From Omphiscola glabra (taxonomy: Eukaryota; Mollusca; Gastropoda; Lymnaeidae): a DNA stretch of 64,000 bases. Position 1 is the first letter of the stretch; each line of letters begins with the position of its first letter. Location of the stretch: the NCBI GenBank assembly GCA_964017045.1, contig OZ024794.1:1505501-1569500 (forward strand), written 5' to 3'. Under the pieces are notes generated by a model. It saw nothing but the letters and a program-made list of their open reading frames with translations. It was not told the DNA's origin and did no database searches. Below are positions 1 through 11,544 of the stretch, one piece after another. The position numbers and the translations under genes were made by a program.

Positions 1-262
1 TCGGGAATCTCATTTAGTGCAGTGATCGGGAATTTGATTTCGTGAAATCAGTGACGTCATATTTCCTTCATCTTTCTCTTGAAAAACAAGGACAATTTTT
101 TTTAGTGGTTGTGGGTTGGCCTGAAATGAAATAGAATGTGTTGTCATAGTCAGCGAGTCTATGTGCCAAGTTTCATCGCGATAGGTTGACGTGGAGTGGG
201 TTAATTCGCCGTCCGAGATTTTGACACCCAGCCAGAAAGAATCACACGAACAAAAGCGCAAT
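1..262 (-). other. Possible dispersed retroelement-like fragment
   Basis: Complex, non-tandem sequence. The minus strand is open for 83 codons (261-10) and includes a stretch reading GATGAAACTTGGCACATAG, which resembles the conserved nucleotide motifs seen near the ends of many invertebrate retroelements. I recognise no protein family and the codons show no domain, so I do not call a gene. The fragment may continue beyond the left edge. Confidence 0.25.
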
Positions 263-350
263 TAATAGAAAGGATTTGTTAAAAAAAATGTGTGTCAGTT
301 CCACGTGGGAGTGTGGGTTGTAACTAAGCGTGTTGGTTTTTTAATCTTTG

Positions 351-543
351 GTGGCGAAATTTGTCTGGTGTCGAAATGGCCCGGTGGCGAAATGGCCCGA
401 TGTTGCAATTGCCTGGTGGCGAAATGGCCCGGTGTCGAAATGGCCTGGTGGCGAAATGGCCAGGTGTCGAAATGGCCTGGTGGCGATATGGCCCGGTGTC
501 GAAATGGCCCGGTGGCGAAATGGCCTGGTGACCCGGTGGCGAT
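351..543. repeat. 16-bp minisatellite (GTGTCGAAATGGCCCG)
   Basis: About 12 copies of a 16-bp unit alternating GTGTC and GTGGC variants, giving a partial 32-bp higher-order period. The overlapping ORFs on both strands (for example 290-682) are repeat by-products. Confidence 0.93.
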
Positions 544-967
544 TGATCTGATTCCTGCAGCCCTGACCATATGTTGTTATGTTTATGAAGCAGCATCTCA
601 CCTGGGCTTCACGCATATCATAGAGTTATCTCCCGTAATCTCTTTAGACACAACTAAAATTACATGGTTGCATTGGCACTGAATCTGATTGGCCGGGGGA
701 GTGGGGGAACACTTTGTATACAGTCGCGAGGCAACGAGGACTCAACTCCCTTATATACAGCGTGTTTTGATATGATATATTAGCCCCTTTAATTCATTTG
801 CAAAGTTATTTGGACAAGGGAGAAATGTGGCATTCTCTTTTTTTAAATTAATTGTAAGATTAGGTCATGGGGTCAAGGGTCATGGCTCAGAGAGCATTGG
901 GGTCAAAGAGAGTCTATAAATACCCTTATATACCATTTAACCCGTATATACCCCTATATACTTCTGG
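544..967. other. Non-repetitive spacer
   Basis: No supported gene. The sequence is unique by eye except for short TATATAC-rich steps near 915-960. No long ORF or splice-like exon is apparent. Confidence 0.6.
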
Positions 968-1072
968 CCCCAACTATTTCTACATCTATGTATAGTCCTA
1001 CATATCCTTTGCCCAACTATTTCTACAGCTATCTATAGTCCTATATATCCTTTGCCCAACTATTTCTATATC
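968..1072. repeat. 43-bp minisatellite, about 2.4 copies
   Basis: Imperfect copies of a unit containing CAACTATTTCTACATCTATG and ATATCCTTTGCC. Confidence 0.85.
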
Positions 1073-1158
1073 TTTCTTTCCACTGTTTGCCACAAGGGGG
1101 GGGGGGGCAATTTGATTCATTGAACAATTCAATTTTTGAATATTAAAAATTATGTATA

Positions 1159-1172
1159 ACCCCCCCCCCCCC

Positions 1173-1217
<45 letters not shown>
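1159..1217. repeat. Compound microsatellite C14-(CA)n-(TA)n
   Basis: A run of 14 C is followed by CA and then TA dinucleotide tracts. A separate run of 12 G lies at 1096-1107. Confidence 0.95.
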
Positions 1218-1221
<4 letters not shown>

Positions 1222-1699
1222 AGCAAAATGATTTAAGAAAGGCTTAATAGGGGTATAGCACAAAAAAAAGTTGGGAACCACTGTTCTATACCCTTCCATA
1301 ACCCTTGCCCCAATTATTTTATAATAAAAAATAAAATAAGAGATACAACATTCCTTTTTTTGTTTGTTAATAGTGTAGCATCCAATCATTTTTGCCAATA
1401 TTGTTTATTTCTGGAGTTAACCTTCAGACGCTCACCAAAGCTGCCACAAATTGCTTCGTAAAGAGTTAATCACGTGATGATGGCAGTTCGAGATTGTGAC
1501 AATCTTTTAAAAAGTTTTTTTTTTTTTTCCATTCCTTACTTAGACAGTTTTCTATGTCTGGATGGAAAAGTGGTTTAAAATGGGAAATAAATCAATTTAT
1601 CATCCATTAGTGAATCATACACAGGCCGTCTTGAGTTGATAGTCATAGTAGTTGAGATAATTTTAAACAATATCTACACCTTGGCATATATTTTAACAG
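1218..1699. other. Non-repetitive AT-rich spacer
   Basis: AT-rich with a T homopolymer near 1515. I see no gene, RNA or transposon terminus. Confidence 0.6.
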
Positions 1700-2331
1700 A
1701 CTCGGGCATATGCACAATCATCTCAGCTAGTCACGGCAACTACACAATCATCTCAGTCTGTCAGGGCATACACACAATCATCTCAGTCAGTCAGAGCATA
1801 TACACAATCATCTCAGTCAGTCAAATCATATACACAATCATCTCAGCCAGTCAGGGCATATACACAATCATCTCAGTCATTCAGGGCAACTACACAACCA
1901 TCTCAGTCAGTCATGGCATATACACAATCATCTCAACCATTCAGGACATATACAAAATCATCTCAGTCAGTCAGGGCATATACACAATCATCTCAGTCAG
2001 TCAAATCATATACACAATCATCTCAGTCAGTCAGGGCATATACACAATCATCTCAGTCAGTCAAATCATATACACAATCATCTCAGTCAGTCAAATCATA
2101 TACACAATCATCTCAGCCAGTCAGGGCATATGCACAATCATCTCATTCAGTCATGGCATATACACAATCATCTCAACCAGTCAGGACATATACACAATCA
2201 TCTCAGTCAGTCAGGGCAACTACAAAACCATCTCAGTCAGTCATGGCATATACACAATCGTCTCAACTAGTCAGGACATATACACAATCATCTCAGTCAG
2301 TCAGGGCATATGCACAATCGTCTCAGTGTTC
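1700..2331. repeat. 30-bp minisatellite, about 21 copies
   Basis: The unit includes CACAATCATCTCAGTCAGTC. Copies stay in register without indels and variants (GGCATA, ATCATA, GGCAAC) are interspersed. Because 30 is divisible by three, long ORFs of a 10-residue repeat result (1636-2340 on +); I do not treat them as genes. Confidence 0.96.
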
Positions 2332-2450
2332 CAAGAATAAAGAGAAGTAGAGATAGTTAATGGCATTTTATTTACTGAAACTACCAATGGGTCTTAACCC
2401 ATAACTGTGTGGCCCTACACAGGGGAAGACAACTATAACAAAATCACTAA

Positions 2451-2560
2451 TAGGTCAATTTTTGATAATTGGTCATGTTTTGAAAATAGGTCATGTTTTG
2501 AAAATAGGTCAAGTTTCAATAAAAGTCCCTGTTATGATGACATATCACGTTTAGATAATT
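2451..2560. repeat. 18-bp degenerate minisatellite
   Basis: Three good copies of AATAGGTCATGTTTTGAA with degenerate flanking copies. Confidence 0.75.
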
Positions 2561-3122
2561 GGTCTGTTAAGCAATGACATGCATGACATGGCTATTTAAA
2601 CAACTGGCTACGAAATGACAGCGTAAAGTGTTACCTTGACTCTCTCTATCGTCCCAGTTGTTCAAATCACCAGATATGCTCGACATTTTCCCCAAATGCC
2701 CCCTCCCTTCCCACTGCAGCCCACCCCCTCCCCACAATCTCCAACTGCTAGACTAACTGCGCCCCTTTCATGTAAACTAGACGGTGTGAGACGTGTGTAC
2801 CAACGTGACCCTCACAGCCGCAATGCCCGGATCAAACAAGCGAGACGAGTGGGGGATTTAGAGATGAGTGTCAGGACGTGTGTGAGAGACAAGACTCAAG
2901 CCCGAACCTCACTCTGTGGTGCAACGTGTGGCTCGAGTTAACGGCCACCACAAGACGTTGGTTCCTATACAGGGAAGCCTTTGCTTCTTACTGTCGTAAA
3001 AATATAACCTAGAACCCCAGGGGTCCCCAAACTTCGTGTCTGTGCCCAGTTAAAGAAGGCTCTTGCTCAGCAATAAAAGGAATATGGAATCATTACAGCT
3101 AACACGTTCCAAATAATGGAGT
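2561..3122. other. Non-repetitive spacer with C-rich tract
   Basis: Contains a C-rich tract at 2690-2760. A 101-codon ORF at 2636-2941 (+) starts within it; it has no recognisable domain and the proline-rich part is just the C-rich tract, so it is not called as a gene. Confidence 0.55.
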
Positions 3123-3278
3123 CCTAGAAATGTTCAGATATTTACCTGGTTAAACAGAGGCCTAGAAATGTTCAGATATTTACCTGGTTCAACAGGTGGC
3201 TTAGAAATGTTCAGATATTTACCTGGTTCAACGGTGGCCTAGATATGTTCAGATATTTACCTGGTTCAACGGAGGCGG
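3123..3278. repeat. 38-bp minisatellite, 4 copies
   Basis: The unit contains AGAAATGTTCAGATATTTAC followed by CTGGTTCAAC. Confidence 0.9.
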
Positions 3279-4040
3279 CGAGGAAATAAAGTTGAATATT
3301 TGATGATTTATTATTGCGATATATTTATATAAACTATAATTTTGATTATTTGATTATTTATTGAGAAAAAAAATTCATTTAAAATATAATTTTGTGACAT
3401 CATAATAAAATTAGTCAGAGCGTTCAAGAAATAAATAACTTTTCGTTGCGTCATATTTTGGAATTAAATACTCGAAATGGCAGTTTTAAAAAAAAAATTC
3501 TACTCATGGTTGTTAAGGCTGCGAGCATTGCCCCGCCGCCCCGCTGCTCCCATCTGGAACGACTGAAGGCTAATGTTTAAGAACTAAATTAGTCGAGGAA
3601 CTCGCTCGGAGCATGATGCCTTTTTAAAATAGGTCCTACATCGTTTTCATCCGGATGAAATTAAATATGTGTTGACCTACTTTTTGCGCTGACCTACTTT
3701 CACTATTCAATTAGAGTAATGTAGACTATTAGTGCACGAAGTAAGAGGACGTTGCTAGCCATAGTGAATTACTCGACCATTCAAAATGTTGCCTAGAAAT
3801 GCCGGAATAAATATCATTTTAATTGATGACAGCTGGAACGAAAATATGATCCGCATTTTTCACCTTGAAATTCATGCCACAGGAACTTAATGCCACAGGA
3901 ACTTAATGTCATGCATGTCGTAGAAACCTCATGCCATGGGATCTTAATGCTACCTTTTTTGACTGTTAGATTTCACTTTCTGTTTATTTTAGGCGTATTG
4001 TTCTCACGATACAAACTGTTGCCACCAAGTTCAGCCTATG
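3279..4040. other. Non-repetitive AT-rich spacer
   Basis: AT-rich, with a tiny repeat of ACAGGAACTTAATGCC at 3881-3910. No gene is supported. Confidence 0.6.
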
Positions 4041-4280
4041 ATTTAATATCTATGCCAAACTGTGACCAATGATTGAACTACTATTCCAAACTGCGACTAA
4101 TGATTGAACTTCTATTCCAAACTGCGACTAATGATTGAACTTCTATGCCAAAATGTGACCAGTGATTGAACTTCTATGCCAAACTGCGACCAATGATTGA
4201 ACTTCTATGACAGATTGCAGTCAATGATTGAACTTCTATGCCAAACTTCAGCCAATGATTGAACTTTTATGACAGACGCG
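4041..4280. repeat. 31-bp minisatellite, about 7 copies
   Basis: The unit contains CCAATGATTGAACTTCTATG and CCAAACTGCGA with point variants. Confidence 0.92.
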
Positions 4281-4362
4281 TTGCTCCGTATGACTGCAAA
4301 TATTTCCCCAGTCATCTGAGGTTGTCAGTGTTACATTTCATAATAATCAATAGACTTCTTTA

Positions 4363-4525
4363 CGACCAGGAACCTCCATACGACCAGTGGTGTGTTCCAC
4401 ACGACCAATAATTTTTTCCACACGACCAATGGTGTTTTCCACACGTCCAGTGGAGTGTTCCACGCAACCAGTAGAGTGTTCCACACGACCAGTGGTGTGT
4501 TCCACACGACAGTGGTGTGATCCAT
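4363..4525. repeat. 21-bp minisatellite, about 8 copies
   Basis: The unit is based on CCACACGACCAGTGGTGTGT. Short overlapping ORFs on both strands derive from it. Confidence 0.92.
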
Positions 4526-4732
4526 GTGATATACTGACAAAAGTGGAACCAATAATTTTAGTCATGAAACCAATTATATTCCACTCAGTCAAGGTGATGA
4601 TCTCTGCCTTATTTCCCTCTGAGCCATCCAAGGTGACTCATGAGCCAACTAGTGTCAGACCGGCAGAGTTTCCATGCACAAAATAAGCTTACAACTAATC
4701 TAACCTAAGGCAACCCTAATCCCTTTAACAGG

Positions 4733-4955
4733 CACCTCTCTCAGCACTCATGTCTTTGAACTATCTCATCACTCATGTCTTTGAACTGTCTCAGCACTCA
4801 CGTCTTTGAACTGTTTCAATATTAACGTCCTAGACTTCTCTCAGCACTCACGTCTTGGACCTCTCTCAGCACTCACTTCTTTGAAATACCCCAGGGCTCA
4901 CGTCTTTGAACAATCTCTACATATACATCTTTGACTTCTCTCAGCATTCACGTCT
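4733..4955. repeat. 25-bp degenerate minisatellite, about 9 copies
   Basis: The unit contains CTCAGCACTCACGTCTTTGA. Confidence 0.85.
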
Positions 4956-4971
4956 TTTCCATATAATCCGT

Positions 4972-5325
4972 GATTTGAGCCATCTATGATATAAATCATC
5001 TATGATATAAATCATCTATGATATAAATCATCTATAATATAAATCATATATGATATAAGCCATATATAATACAATGAAGCCATCTATGATATAAGCCATC
5101 TAGATATAAATCATCTATGATATAAGCCATCTATGATATAAGCCCAGAGGCGTAACTGGGTTTTTGGCGCCCTTATCTAATTTATTTTTTACAAAATAAA
5201 AATTTAAAAATTAGAGATTTAGCGGCGACCTTTTGAACTGGCGCAGGCCGGCGCCCTTGGCAGCTGCCCCAATGCCAAGCCGTTGTTACGCCACTGTATA
5301 AGCCATCTATGATACACGCCATTTA
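4972..5325. repeat. 15-16-bp minisatellite split by a MITE
   Basis: Copies of ATCTATGATATAAATC / ATCTATGATATAAGCC run to 5144 and resume at 5297 after the inserted element at 5145-5296. Removing the element and one 8-bp duplicate restores a continuous repeat. Confidence 0.9.
5145..5296. mobile_element. 152-bp MITE with TIRs and 8-bp TSD
   Basis: The ends are inverted: CAGAGGCGTAAC at the left, and GTTACGCCACTG at the right (reverse complement CAGTGGCGTAAC). The identical octamer TATAAGCC flanks both sides (5137-5144 and 5297-5304), as expected for an 8-bp target duplication, typical of hAT-type elements. Because the host site is itself a repeat containing TATAAGCC, the duplication is slightly less decisive than in unique DNA, but the restored repeat supports insertion. 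It is non-coding. Superfamily assignment is inferred from the TSD length. Confidence 0.85.
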
Positions 5326-5758
5326 ATGGAAAAGTGGAATTAAATCAATATTCTATAGATTATCAGCGGACGTTATGTTATAAGAAATGTTATATCACAC
5401 ATTCTAAATCAGAATTTTTAATTTAATATTTATCTATTTATATTGTATGTTAAACTGGTTATGGGAAACATAACATTCATTGTACAAGGCGCTAGCTGTA
5501 CTGTTATAGAATTAAATAATATTCACTGTAAGATTGTGTTCAAACTTTGACCAACAGAACAAACAGTCCAATCCATATTTCCATTGAGTAGATGTCCAAT
5601 CAATTTGTCCAGATTACGTGGGATTAAAGGATTTGCAGAGCGTTAAACCGTTCAGCTTAATCCACTCGTCCCAGTACTGGAAACATAATAGAAAGATTGG
5701 ACCGAGAAGTGTTCAATGATTTTATAATCTTGTGTCACGACTTGCAGTCCTGTATGGT
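5326..5758. other. Non-repetitive AT-rich spacer
   Basis: No gene, RNA or transposon end recognised. Confidence 0.6.
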
Positions 5759-5825
5759 GTTCAGCTGGTGTTCAACGGTGTTCAGCTGGTGTTCAACGGT
5801 GTTCAGCTGGTGTTCAGCTGGTGTT
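5759..5825. repeat. 21-bp minisatellite, 3 copies
   Basis: GTGTTCAGCTGGTGTTCAAC repeats, with a shorter final unit. Confidence 0.85.
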
Positions 5826-5854
5826 ATCTTACTCAGGAGGTGTCGGGCTCTGTA

Positions 5855-6428
5855 ATGAAATATGTAGGGGTATTATGAAGGAAGCCGGGGTATAATGAAG
5901 GAAGTCGGGGTATTATGAAGGAAGCCGGGGTATAATGAAGGAAGCCGGGATATAATGAAGGAAGCCGGGGCATAATGAAGCAAGCCGGGGTATAATGAAG
6001 CAAACTGGGGTATAATAAAGGAAGCCGGGGTATAATGAAGCAAGCCGGGGTATAATGAAGGAAGCTGGGGTATAATGAAGGAAGCTGGGGTATAATGAAG
6101 GAAGCCGGGGCATAATGAAGCAAGCCGGGGTATAATGAAGCAAACTGGGGTATAATAAAGGAAGCCAGGGTATAATGAAGCAAGCCGGGAAATAATAAAG
6201 GAAGCCGGGGTATAATGAAGCAAGTCGGGAAATAATGAAGGAAGCCGTGATATAATGAAGCAAGTCGGGAAATAATGAAGGAAGCCGGGGTATAATGAAG
6301 CAATTCGGGAAATAATGAAGGAAGCCGGGGTATAATGAAACAAGTCGGGAAATAATGAAGGAAGCCGGGGTATAATGAAGCAAGTCGGGGTATAATGAAG
6401 CAAGTCGGGGTATAATGAAGCCAGCTTG
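5855..6428. repeat. 20-bp minisatellite, about 28 copies
   Basis: The unit is GAAGCCGGGGTATAATGAAG with GGAAATAATG and CAAG variants, in constant register. The minus-strand ORFs of 156 to 303 codons over this tract are repeat by-products. Confidence 0.96.
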
Positions 6429-6544
6429 GGTAAATTAAAAGCGACAGAGTGTACATTCCTGGCCAAATGGTAATAACAAATAGTGTACTACCAATGAACT
6501 TTAAGCGCCAATGTGTGTGTACTAAAATAATGTGTGTGCTAGAA

Positions 6545-7541
6545 CAGTGCTTCTCAAACTTTTTAGTATGGCGGACCGGCATGAATTTTTCCATTGCACC
6601 AGGGACCGGTGCACTATTTTCTTGTACTGACGTGGTCAGTAAATGAGCTCCCGCGACATTTGGCATGAATTTTTCCATTGCACTAGGGACCGGTGCACTA
6701 TTTTTCTTGTACTGACGTGGTAGCGAAGTTAGCCCCCACGACATTTGGCATGAATTTGGCCTGTTTTTTGCTACAAGTCATCAAACAATTTTGAAAAGAA
6801 TAATCTTAAGCCCCTGATCGTTTATTGTTTATTTACCATCGTCTTCATTTCGTATTAAACCATATTGATGATGGCAGCCATCGTTTTTATTCCAACTGAT
6901 TTTAAGTTAATCCTGTTATTTTAATCAATTTGTATTCAGGCCTAAGTGTTAATAAACGAAAACATAAAATGTTATTTAAAAACTCATGGAAATGTATTAC
7001 AAAATAATATAGTAACTATAGTTAGTACATGTGTAAGTTTATGCTCAATGTTTAACTTTAACTAATGGGTCAAATGTGCCTGCTTATTTTTTGCTAGTTT
7101 ATCAAGTCGTGGCTCGATTGAGGACAATGCTACGCGCATTGGAGAACGGACATCCAGACGGCAGGTTTCCGGAAGCGGATATAAGAAATCTTTAAGTTCT
7201 ATTTTTAATGTATGGCCGAGTTCAAAACTCACATCTATTTTGCAATTGATATATTTTATTAATAGCACTGCTGACTGAATGGATCTAACTCTATTTCAAA
7301 TTAACAAAAGATGAAAAACATTAATTAATAGCTATTAAAATGAATATAATTTATTTTAATTGATGTGTTTCATTTTATGTGCTTGCGGACGAAAAATTTA
7401 AATATTTTAGATAGGGTTAGCATTAATGGTTGCAAATGCAGGATTACATTTCTTGTTACCTTCTTGAAAACCTCTGCGGACCGGCGGATAATGGCCCACG
7501 GACCGGCACCGGTCCGCGGACCACCACTTTGAGTAGCACTG
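6545..7541 (-). mobile_element. 997-bp non-autonomous hAT element, perfect 8-bp TSD
   Basis: The termini are CAGTGCTTCTCAAA at the left and TTTGAGTAGCACTG at the right, imperfect inverted repeats. The octamer TGCTAGAA occurs immediately on both sides (6537-6544 and 7542-7549). The sub-terminal regions are rich in CGGACCGG and GGACCGGTGCAC motifs, common in hAT ends. An internal stretch of about 100 bp near 6566-6755 is duplicated in tandem. A decayed transposase tail lies on the minus strand inside it. The element is too short and broken to be autonomous. Confidence 0.93.
7062..7268 (-). pseudogene. Decayed hAT transposase C-terminal remnant
   Basis: A 68-codon minus-strand ORF inside the hAT element ends in IEPRLDKLAKNKQAHLTH followed by a stop. 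Animal hAT transposases commonly end in a similar motif (IxPxxxxLxxxxQAxxSH), so this is probably the last part of the dimerisation domain region. The N-terminal half does not look like hAT sequence, suggesting a frameshift. The BED finger, the catalytic acidic residues and most of the protein are missing because only about 270 bp separate the ORF start from the element end. The family assignment rests on this one motif. Confidence 0.45.
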
Positions 7542-7632
7542 TGCTAGAAGATGTCAGCGTCTAATAAAATATGTCATAAATATGTAATAAAATATGTCAG
7601 TGTGTACTAGTGAAGGCATGGATACGTCACTG

Positions 7633-8104
<472 letters not shown>

Positions 8105-8435
8105 AGAATGAATGTCTGTATGTATTTATGTATGTCCTGTATGCGCTCCTATACCATTCATTCGATTGCAATCAAACTTTTGTGAGTTGTTGTCCACAAG
8201 CCCGCGCATTTTTCTTAGTCATTTTAAAACCCTTTTAAAATACTCCGTTTTTGGCCGTTGGCTCTCAATTCGTTTTTTCACATGGACAGTTGTATGTGGC
8301 CTGCTCACGTGTCGAAAAACCTAATTTATTTGAGAACACACCATACGGAAAAAAGTGTGTATAAAAAAACATAATTAGAACAACAACACGTTCTTTGTTA
8401 GAGTGGCCTTGCAACGCACGCCGGGCGTTCGCTAG
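8105..8435 (+). mobile_element. Helitron-like 3' terminal fragment next to the TATC array
   Basis: The complex sequence between the microsatellite and 8435 ends in an inverted repeat AACGC (8413-8417) / GCGTT (8425-8429), then CG and CTAG (8432-8435) followed by T. A short GC-rich hairpin a few bases before a CTRR end is the hallmark of Helitron 3' termini. No 5' TC end was located with certainty, and no Rep/helicase coding sequence is present. The minus-strand ORF over 8265-8600 runs past the terminus and is not called. A retroposon tail is the alternative. Confidence 0.45.
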
Positions 8436-9054
8436 TATTTCATACAAATGAAGGCAGGGATACACCCCTGCATGTTTGACACAACGGAAGTCAGAGTGAA
8501 GACCTGGCAGTGTCCTGACATCAGTGACATCGAAGTCCGACACAGTGCATGTCCAGTTGTGCTTCGGCGTTGTCATTCTTCCTGTCATCAGAGTTCGCAT
8601 GATATCATATCATCTCAAGTTTCAAGACTCCAACCGTCTTTGTCTTCTTGTGTCGATCTAATGTTGTTATGTCAGGTTATGTTTAAAAAGTTCCTAAGAA
8701 ACATTTTATCCCACCGAAATATAATGTTACCGGTTTAAAATAAAATTACATTGAAAAATAGAACCGGAATATCAAAAGATGCAATGTGATACAAGACATG
8801 AAACGAAACAAACTGGAGAACAATTGCACAATAGAAATGCCATGGAGGATATTTGCAGAAGGTATTTTATTGACAATATCTGAAGATAGATTGAGTTAGA
8901 GCTGGGTAGGGAAAGATACAACTGGAGGGGGGACACAGATAGCCACACGCACACACGATAACTTGACACACACGTCCTTGGAGCGAGATCGACAGAGACG
9001 TTGGGAAGTACAGGAAAGAAGGATGGAAAGACAAAAAGTGTACGAGCGAATGAG
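8436..9054. other. Non-repetitive spacer
   Basis: Unique sequence with no recognised gene; purine-rich toward the right end. Confidence 0.55.
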
Positions 9055-9178
9055 AGACAGAGACTTAAAGGAAAGGGAGAGAGAGATACGGTGAGAGAGG
9101 GGAGAGAGAGGGGGCGACAGAGAGGTGGAGAGAGAGGGCAGAGAGATCGAAAAAAGAGGGAGAGAGAGAGAGAAGTTT
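9055..9178. repeat. GA-rich low-complexity tract
   Basis: Imperfect (GA)n and GGGAGAGAG runs; strong purine bias on the + strand. Confidence 0.95.
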
Positions 9179-10200
9179 GTGGGAAGTAAAAACTGATATA
9201 ATTATGTAACAAATGAGATTAATATTGAGAACACAGGTCTAAGAAGTTCCCCCGCTCTGGAACAGAAGAGAAGCGGATAAAAAGAAAAAGAAAGAAGAGA
9301 TGTTGAGACAGAGGACGAACTTTAAACCTGTTTGCGCAGAAACAGCTCTATCAAAGACGTTGGAACATTTCCTGAGCCATTCTTACAACTCCTGGCCAAA
9401 TAAAATCCTATTGCTGTCCAACGTAAACCAGAGCCACCATTTCACCGGCTCCTACCTTCCTATCATTGCTGCCAGATAGACAAGATATTCTATTTACAAA
9501 GACAACGCCATAATGTCACGGCTTTCTCTTCAAAGTGCTCTTCATGCGCGCCAAATGCGCACCTCTATTCGTGGTGTGCAATTTTATCGCGTGCCAGGAA
9601 ACCGAGTGCGTTCTTAGCAAGGAACAGATTTGACGCAGGCCGGCGGACATGCACACCAAATTCATTGCAGCGCGGTGCTCTCTTTAGCTTCCTGAACAGA
9701 TCTGTTCGTGGGGCGATGTTCTCCAGGATTGTTTCATTTCTCCAGGCCCGACATCCTGTACAACTTTTGACATAATTCTCATCTTATTTAGTAACTGATG
9801 GGGTGGTTGTCAGCCGATGTTTCATTAGCCCTTCTCAATCTCACGAGGAAAACACTGGCCTGGACTTAATTCATATCTGAATCTACGTGTGGCACGCATT
9901 TTGGAGGTGCTGGAAATTCAAGTTGGTAGAGAAGTCCCCTAGTGCTGTTAGCTGGGAGTTCAAACACTGGAGAGAACAGCCAGATTTAAATGTTAAAATA
10001 CTTATCGGATTGTTGTTTTTATGTCGCTGTTAGTTATAATTTTTAATTTTACAAAGTTAAAAGCAGGTTGTCTGTGTTCAAATATGTTCGGCTTGAGTTA
10101 AACGCATGTTGACGGTGTTCAGAAGTGTTTAACTGAAGATGTGCAGGGATTCTTCATAAGGGGTGGGAAATTATAGGTCAATTCAATGTATAATACATGT
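9179..10200. other. Longest early non-repetitive island
   Basis: About 1 kb of complex sequence free of tandem repeats and noticeably richer in GC and CpG around 9520-9720. No ORF, exon or transposon end is convincing. It could be a conserved non-coding element or a regulatory region, but nothing in the sequence proves this. Confidence 0.5.
9911..9970 (+). other. Weak tRNA-like (possible SINE head) sequence
   Basis: AGTTGGTAGAGAAG resembles an RNA polymerase III A box (tRNA D-arm), and GGGAGTTCAAACAC about 30 bp downstream resembles a B box. The T-arm stem does not pair well, so this is not a functional tRNA and the resemblance may be chance. Confidence 0.22.
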
Positions 10201-10350
10201 GTATGATGATACTCTAGCTCCAAGTCTAGGATGATACTCTAGCTCCAGACTAGGATGATACTCTAAGTGTTTGATGATAATCTGACTAAGTGTATGATGA
10301 TAATCTGACTAAGTGTATGATGATAATCTGACTAAGTGTATGATGATAAT
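10201..10350. repeat. 23-bp minisatellite with related left copies
   Basis: Four copies of a unit containing TGATGATAATCTGACTAAGT, preceded by related TGATGATACTCTAGCTCC copies. Confidence 0.88.
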
Positions 10351-10454
10351 ATTGCTCTGAGTTTCCGCTGCTTGGTGATCACTCAAGCGTGTGATACATA
10401 ATTTATTAAATGTTAACCTTTCGTTTACATCATAAAACTATTGTCAGGAATATC

Positions 10455-10722
10455 AAAGATGTATGACATCAAGGTATCCATCCACAGTAATTGAGAACAT
10501 GGACATACAATATAAAGATGTATGACATCAAGGTATCCATCCACAGTAATTGAGAACATGGACATACAATATAAAGATGTATGACATCAAGGTATCCATC
10601 CAAAGTAATTGAGAACATGGACATACAATATAAAGATGTATGACATCAAGGTATCCATCCACAGTAATTGAGAACATGAACATACAATATAAAGATGTAT
10701 GACATGAAGTTATCGATCCATG
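10455..10722. repeat. 59-bp minisatellite, about 4.4 copies
   Basis: The unit contains AAAGATGTATGACATCAAGG and AGTAATTGAGAACATGGACA; copies are nearly identical. Confidence 0.95.
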
Positions 10723-10837
10723 TTGTTGATTTCAACAAATGAGAAATAATGAATTTCAATTCTTAAATGTTGAGTTTACAGCCACACACTCGACAAATCA
10801 ACGAATCGTCGTGTTAGTTAGAGCATATGGATGGCAC

Positions 10838-11163
10838 AGACATCGTTGACTGAGACGTCGTTGAGTGAGACATCGTTGACTGAGACGTCGTTGACTGAGA
10901 CATCGTTGACTGAGACATCGTTGACTGAGACGTCGTTGACTGAGACATCGTTGACTGAGACGTCGTTGACTGAGACATCGTTGACTGAGACGTCGTTGAC
11001 TGAGACATCGTAGACTGAGACGTCGTTGACTGAGTCATCGTAGACTGAGACATCGTTGACTGAGACGTCGTTGACTGAGGCATCGTAGACTGAGACGTCG
11101 TTGACTGAGACATCGTAGACTGAGACATCGTTGACTGAGACATCGTTGACTGAGACATCGTTG
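10838..11163. repeat. 15-bp minisatellite, about 22 copies
   Basis: The unit is GACTGAGACATCGTT; CATCG and CGTCG forms often alternate, giving a 30-bp pattern. The minus-strand Thr/Ser/Gln-rich ORF is an artefact. Confidence 0.96.
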
Positions 11164-11361
11164 TCATGCTATCAAATCAGTCAATTAACAACTAATTTAC
11201 AGTACCTGCATGAATGACTTGCCTAGTAATAGACCAGTATTGACATGAGCTCTGTACTGTTAACTTTGTTTATTTACATTTTTAACGAATTCGTTAAATG
11301 TAACTTAAAAGTTAAATAAAAATACGTCTCGTATAATATTTTCAATAAATTCGTTAAAAGC

Positions 11362-11465
11362 CCTTAGTAGAAAAACCACAATGGAAAACCCACAGTAGAA
11401 AACCCAAAGTGGAAAACCCACAGTAGAAAACCCACAGTTGAATGTCCACAGTTGAAAGTCCATAG
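11362..11465. repeat. 16-bp minisatellite, about 6 copies
   Basis: The unit is AGTAGAAAACCCACAG with variants that include TGGAAAACC and TTGAATGTCC. Confidence 0.88.
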
Positions 11466-11544
11466 TTTATAAATGTAGATATTTTGTATGTATGCCACTA
11501 TTGCAGTCGGTTATAATTTAGCGTGTATGACAAACTAAAAGACA

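Noticed and set aside
1636..2350. 234- and 145-codon + ORFs resembling a repetitive Ser/Thr/Ile-rich protein
   Set aside because: Direct translation of the 30-bp minisatellite in two frames; no signal peptide or conserved flank.
2636..2941. 101-codon + ORF in mostly unique DNA
   Set aside because: Proline-rich part reflects a C-rich tract; no domain, no start context and no splice evidence.
8265..8600. 111-codon minus ORF near the Helitron-like end
   Set aside because: It crosses the apparent element boundary at 8435, so it cannot be one conserved coding unit.
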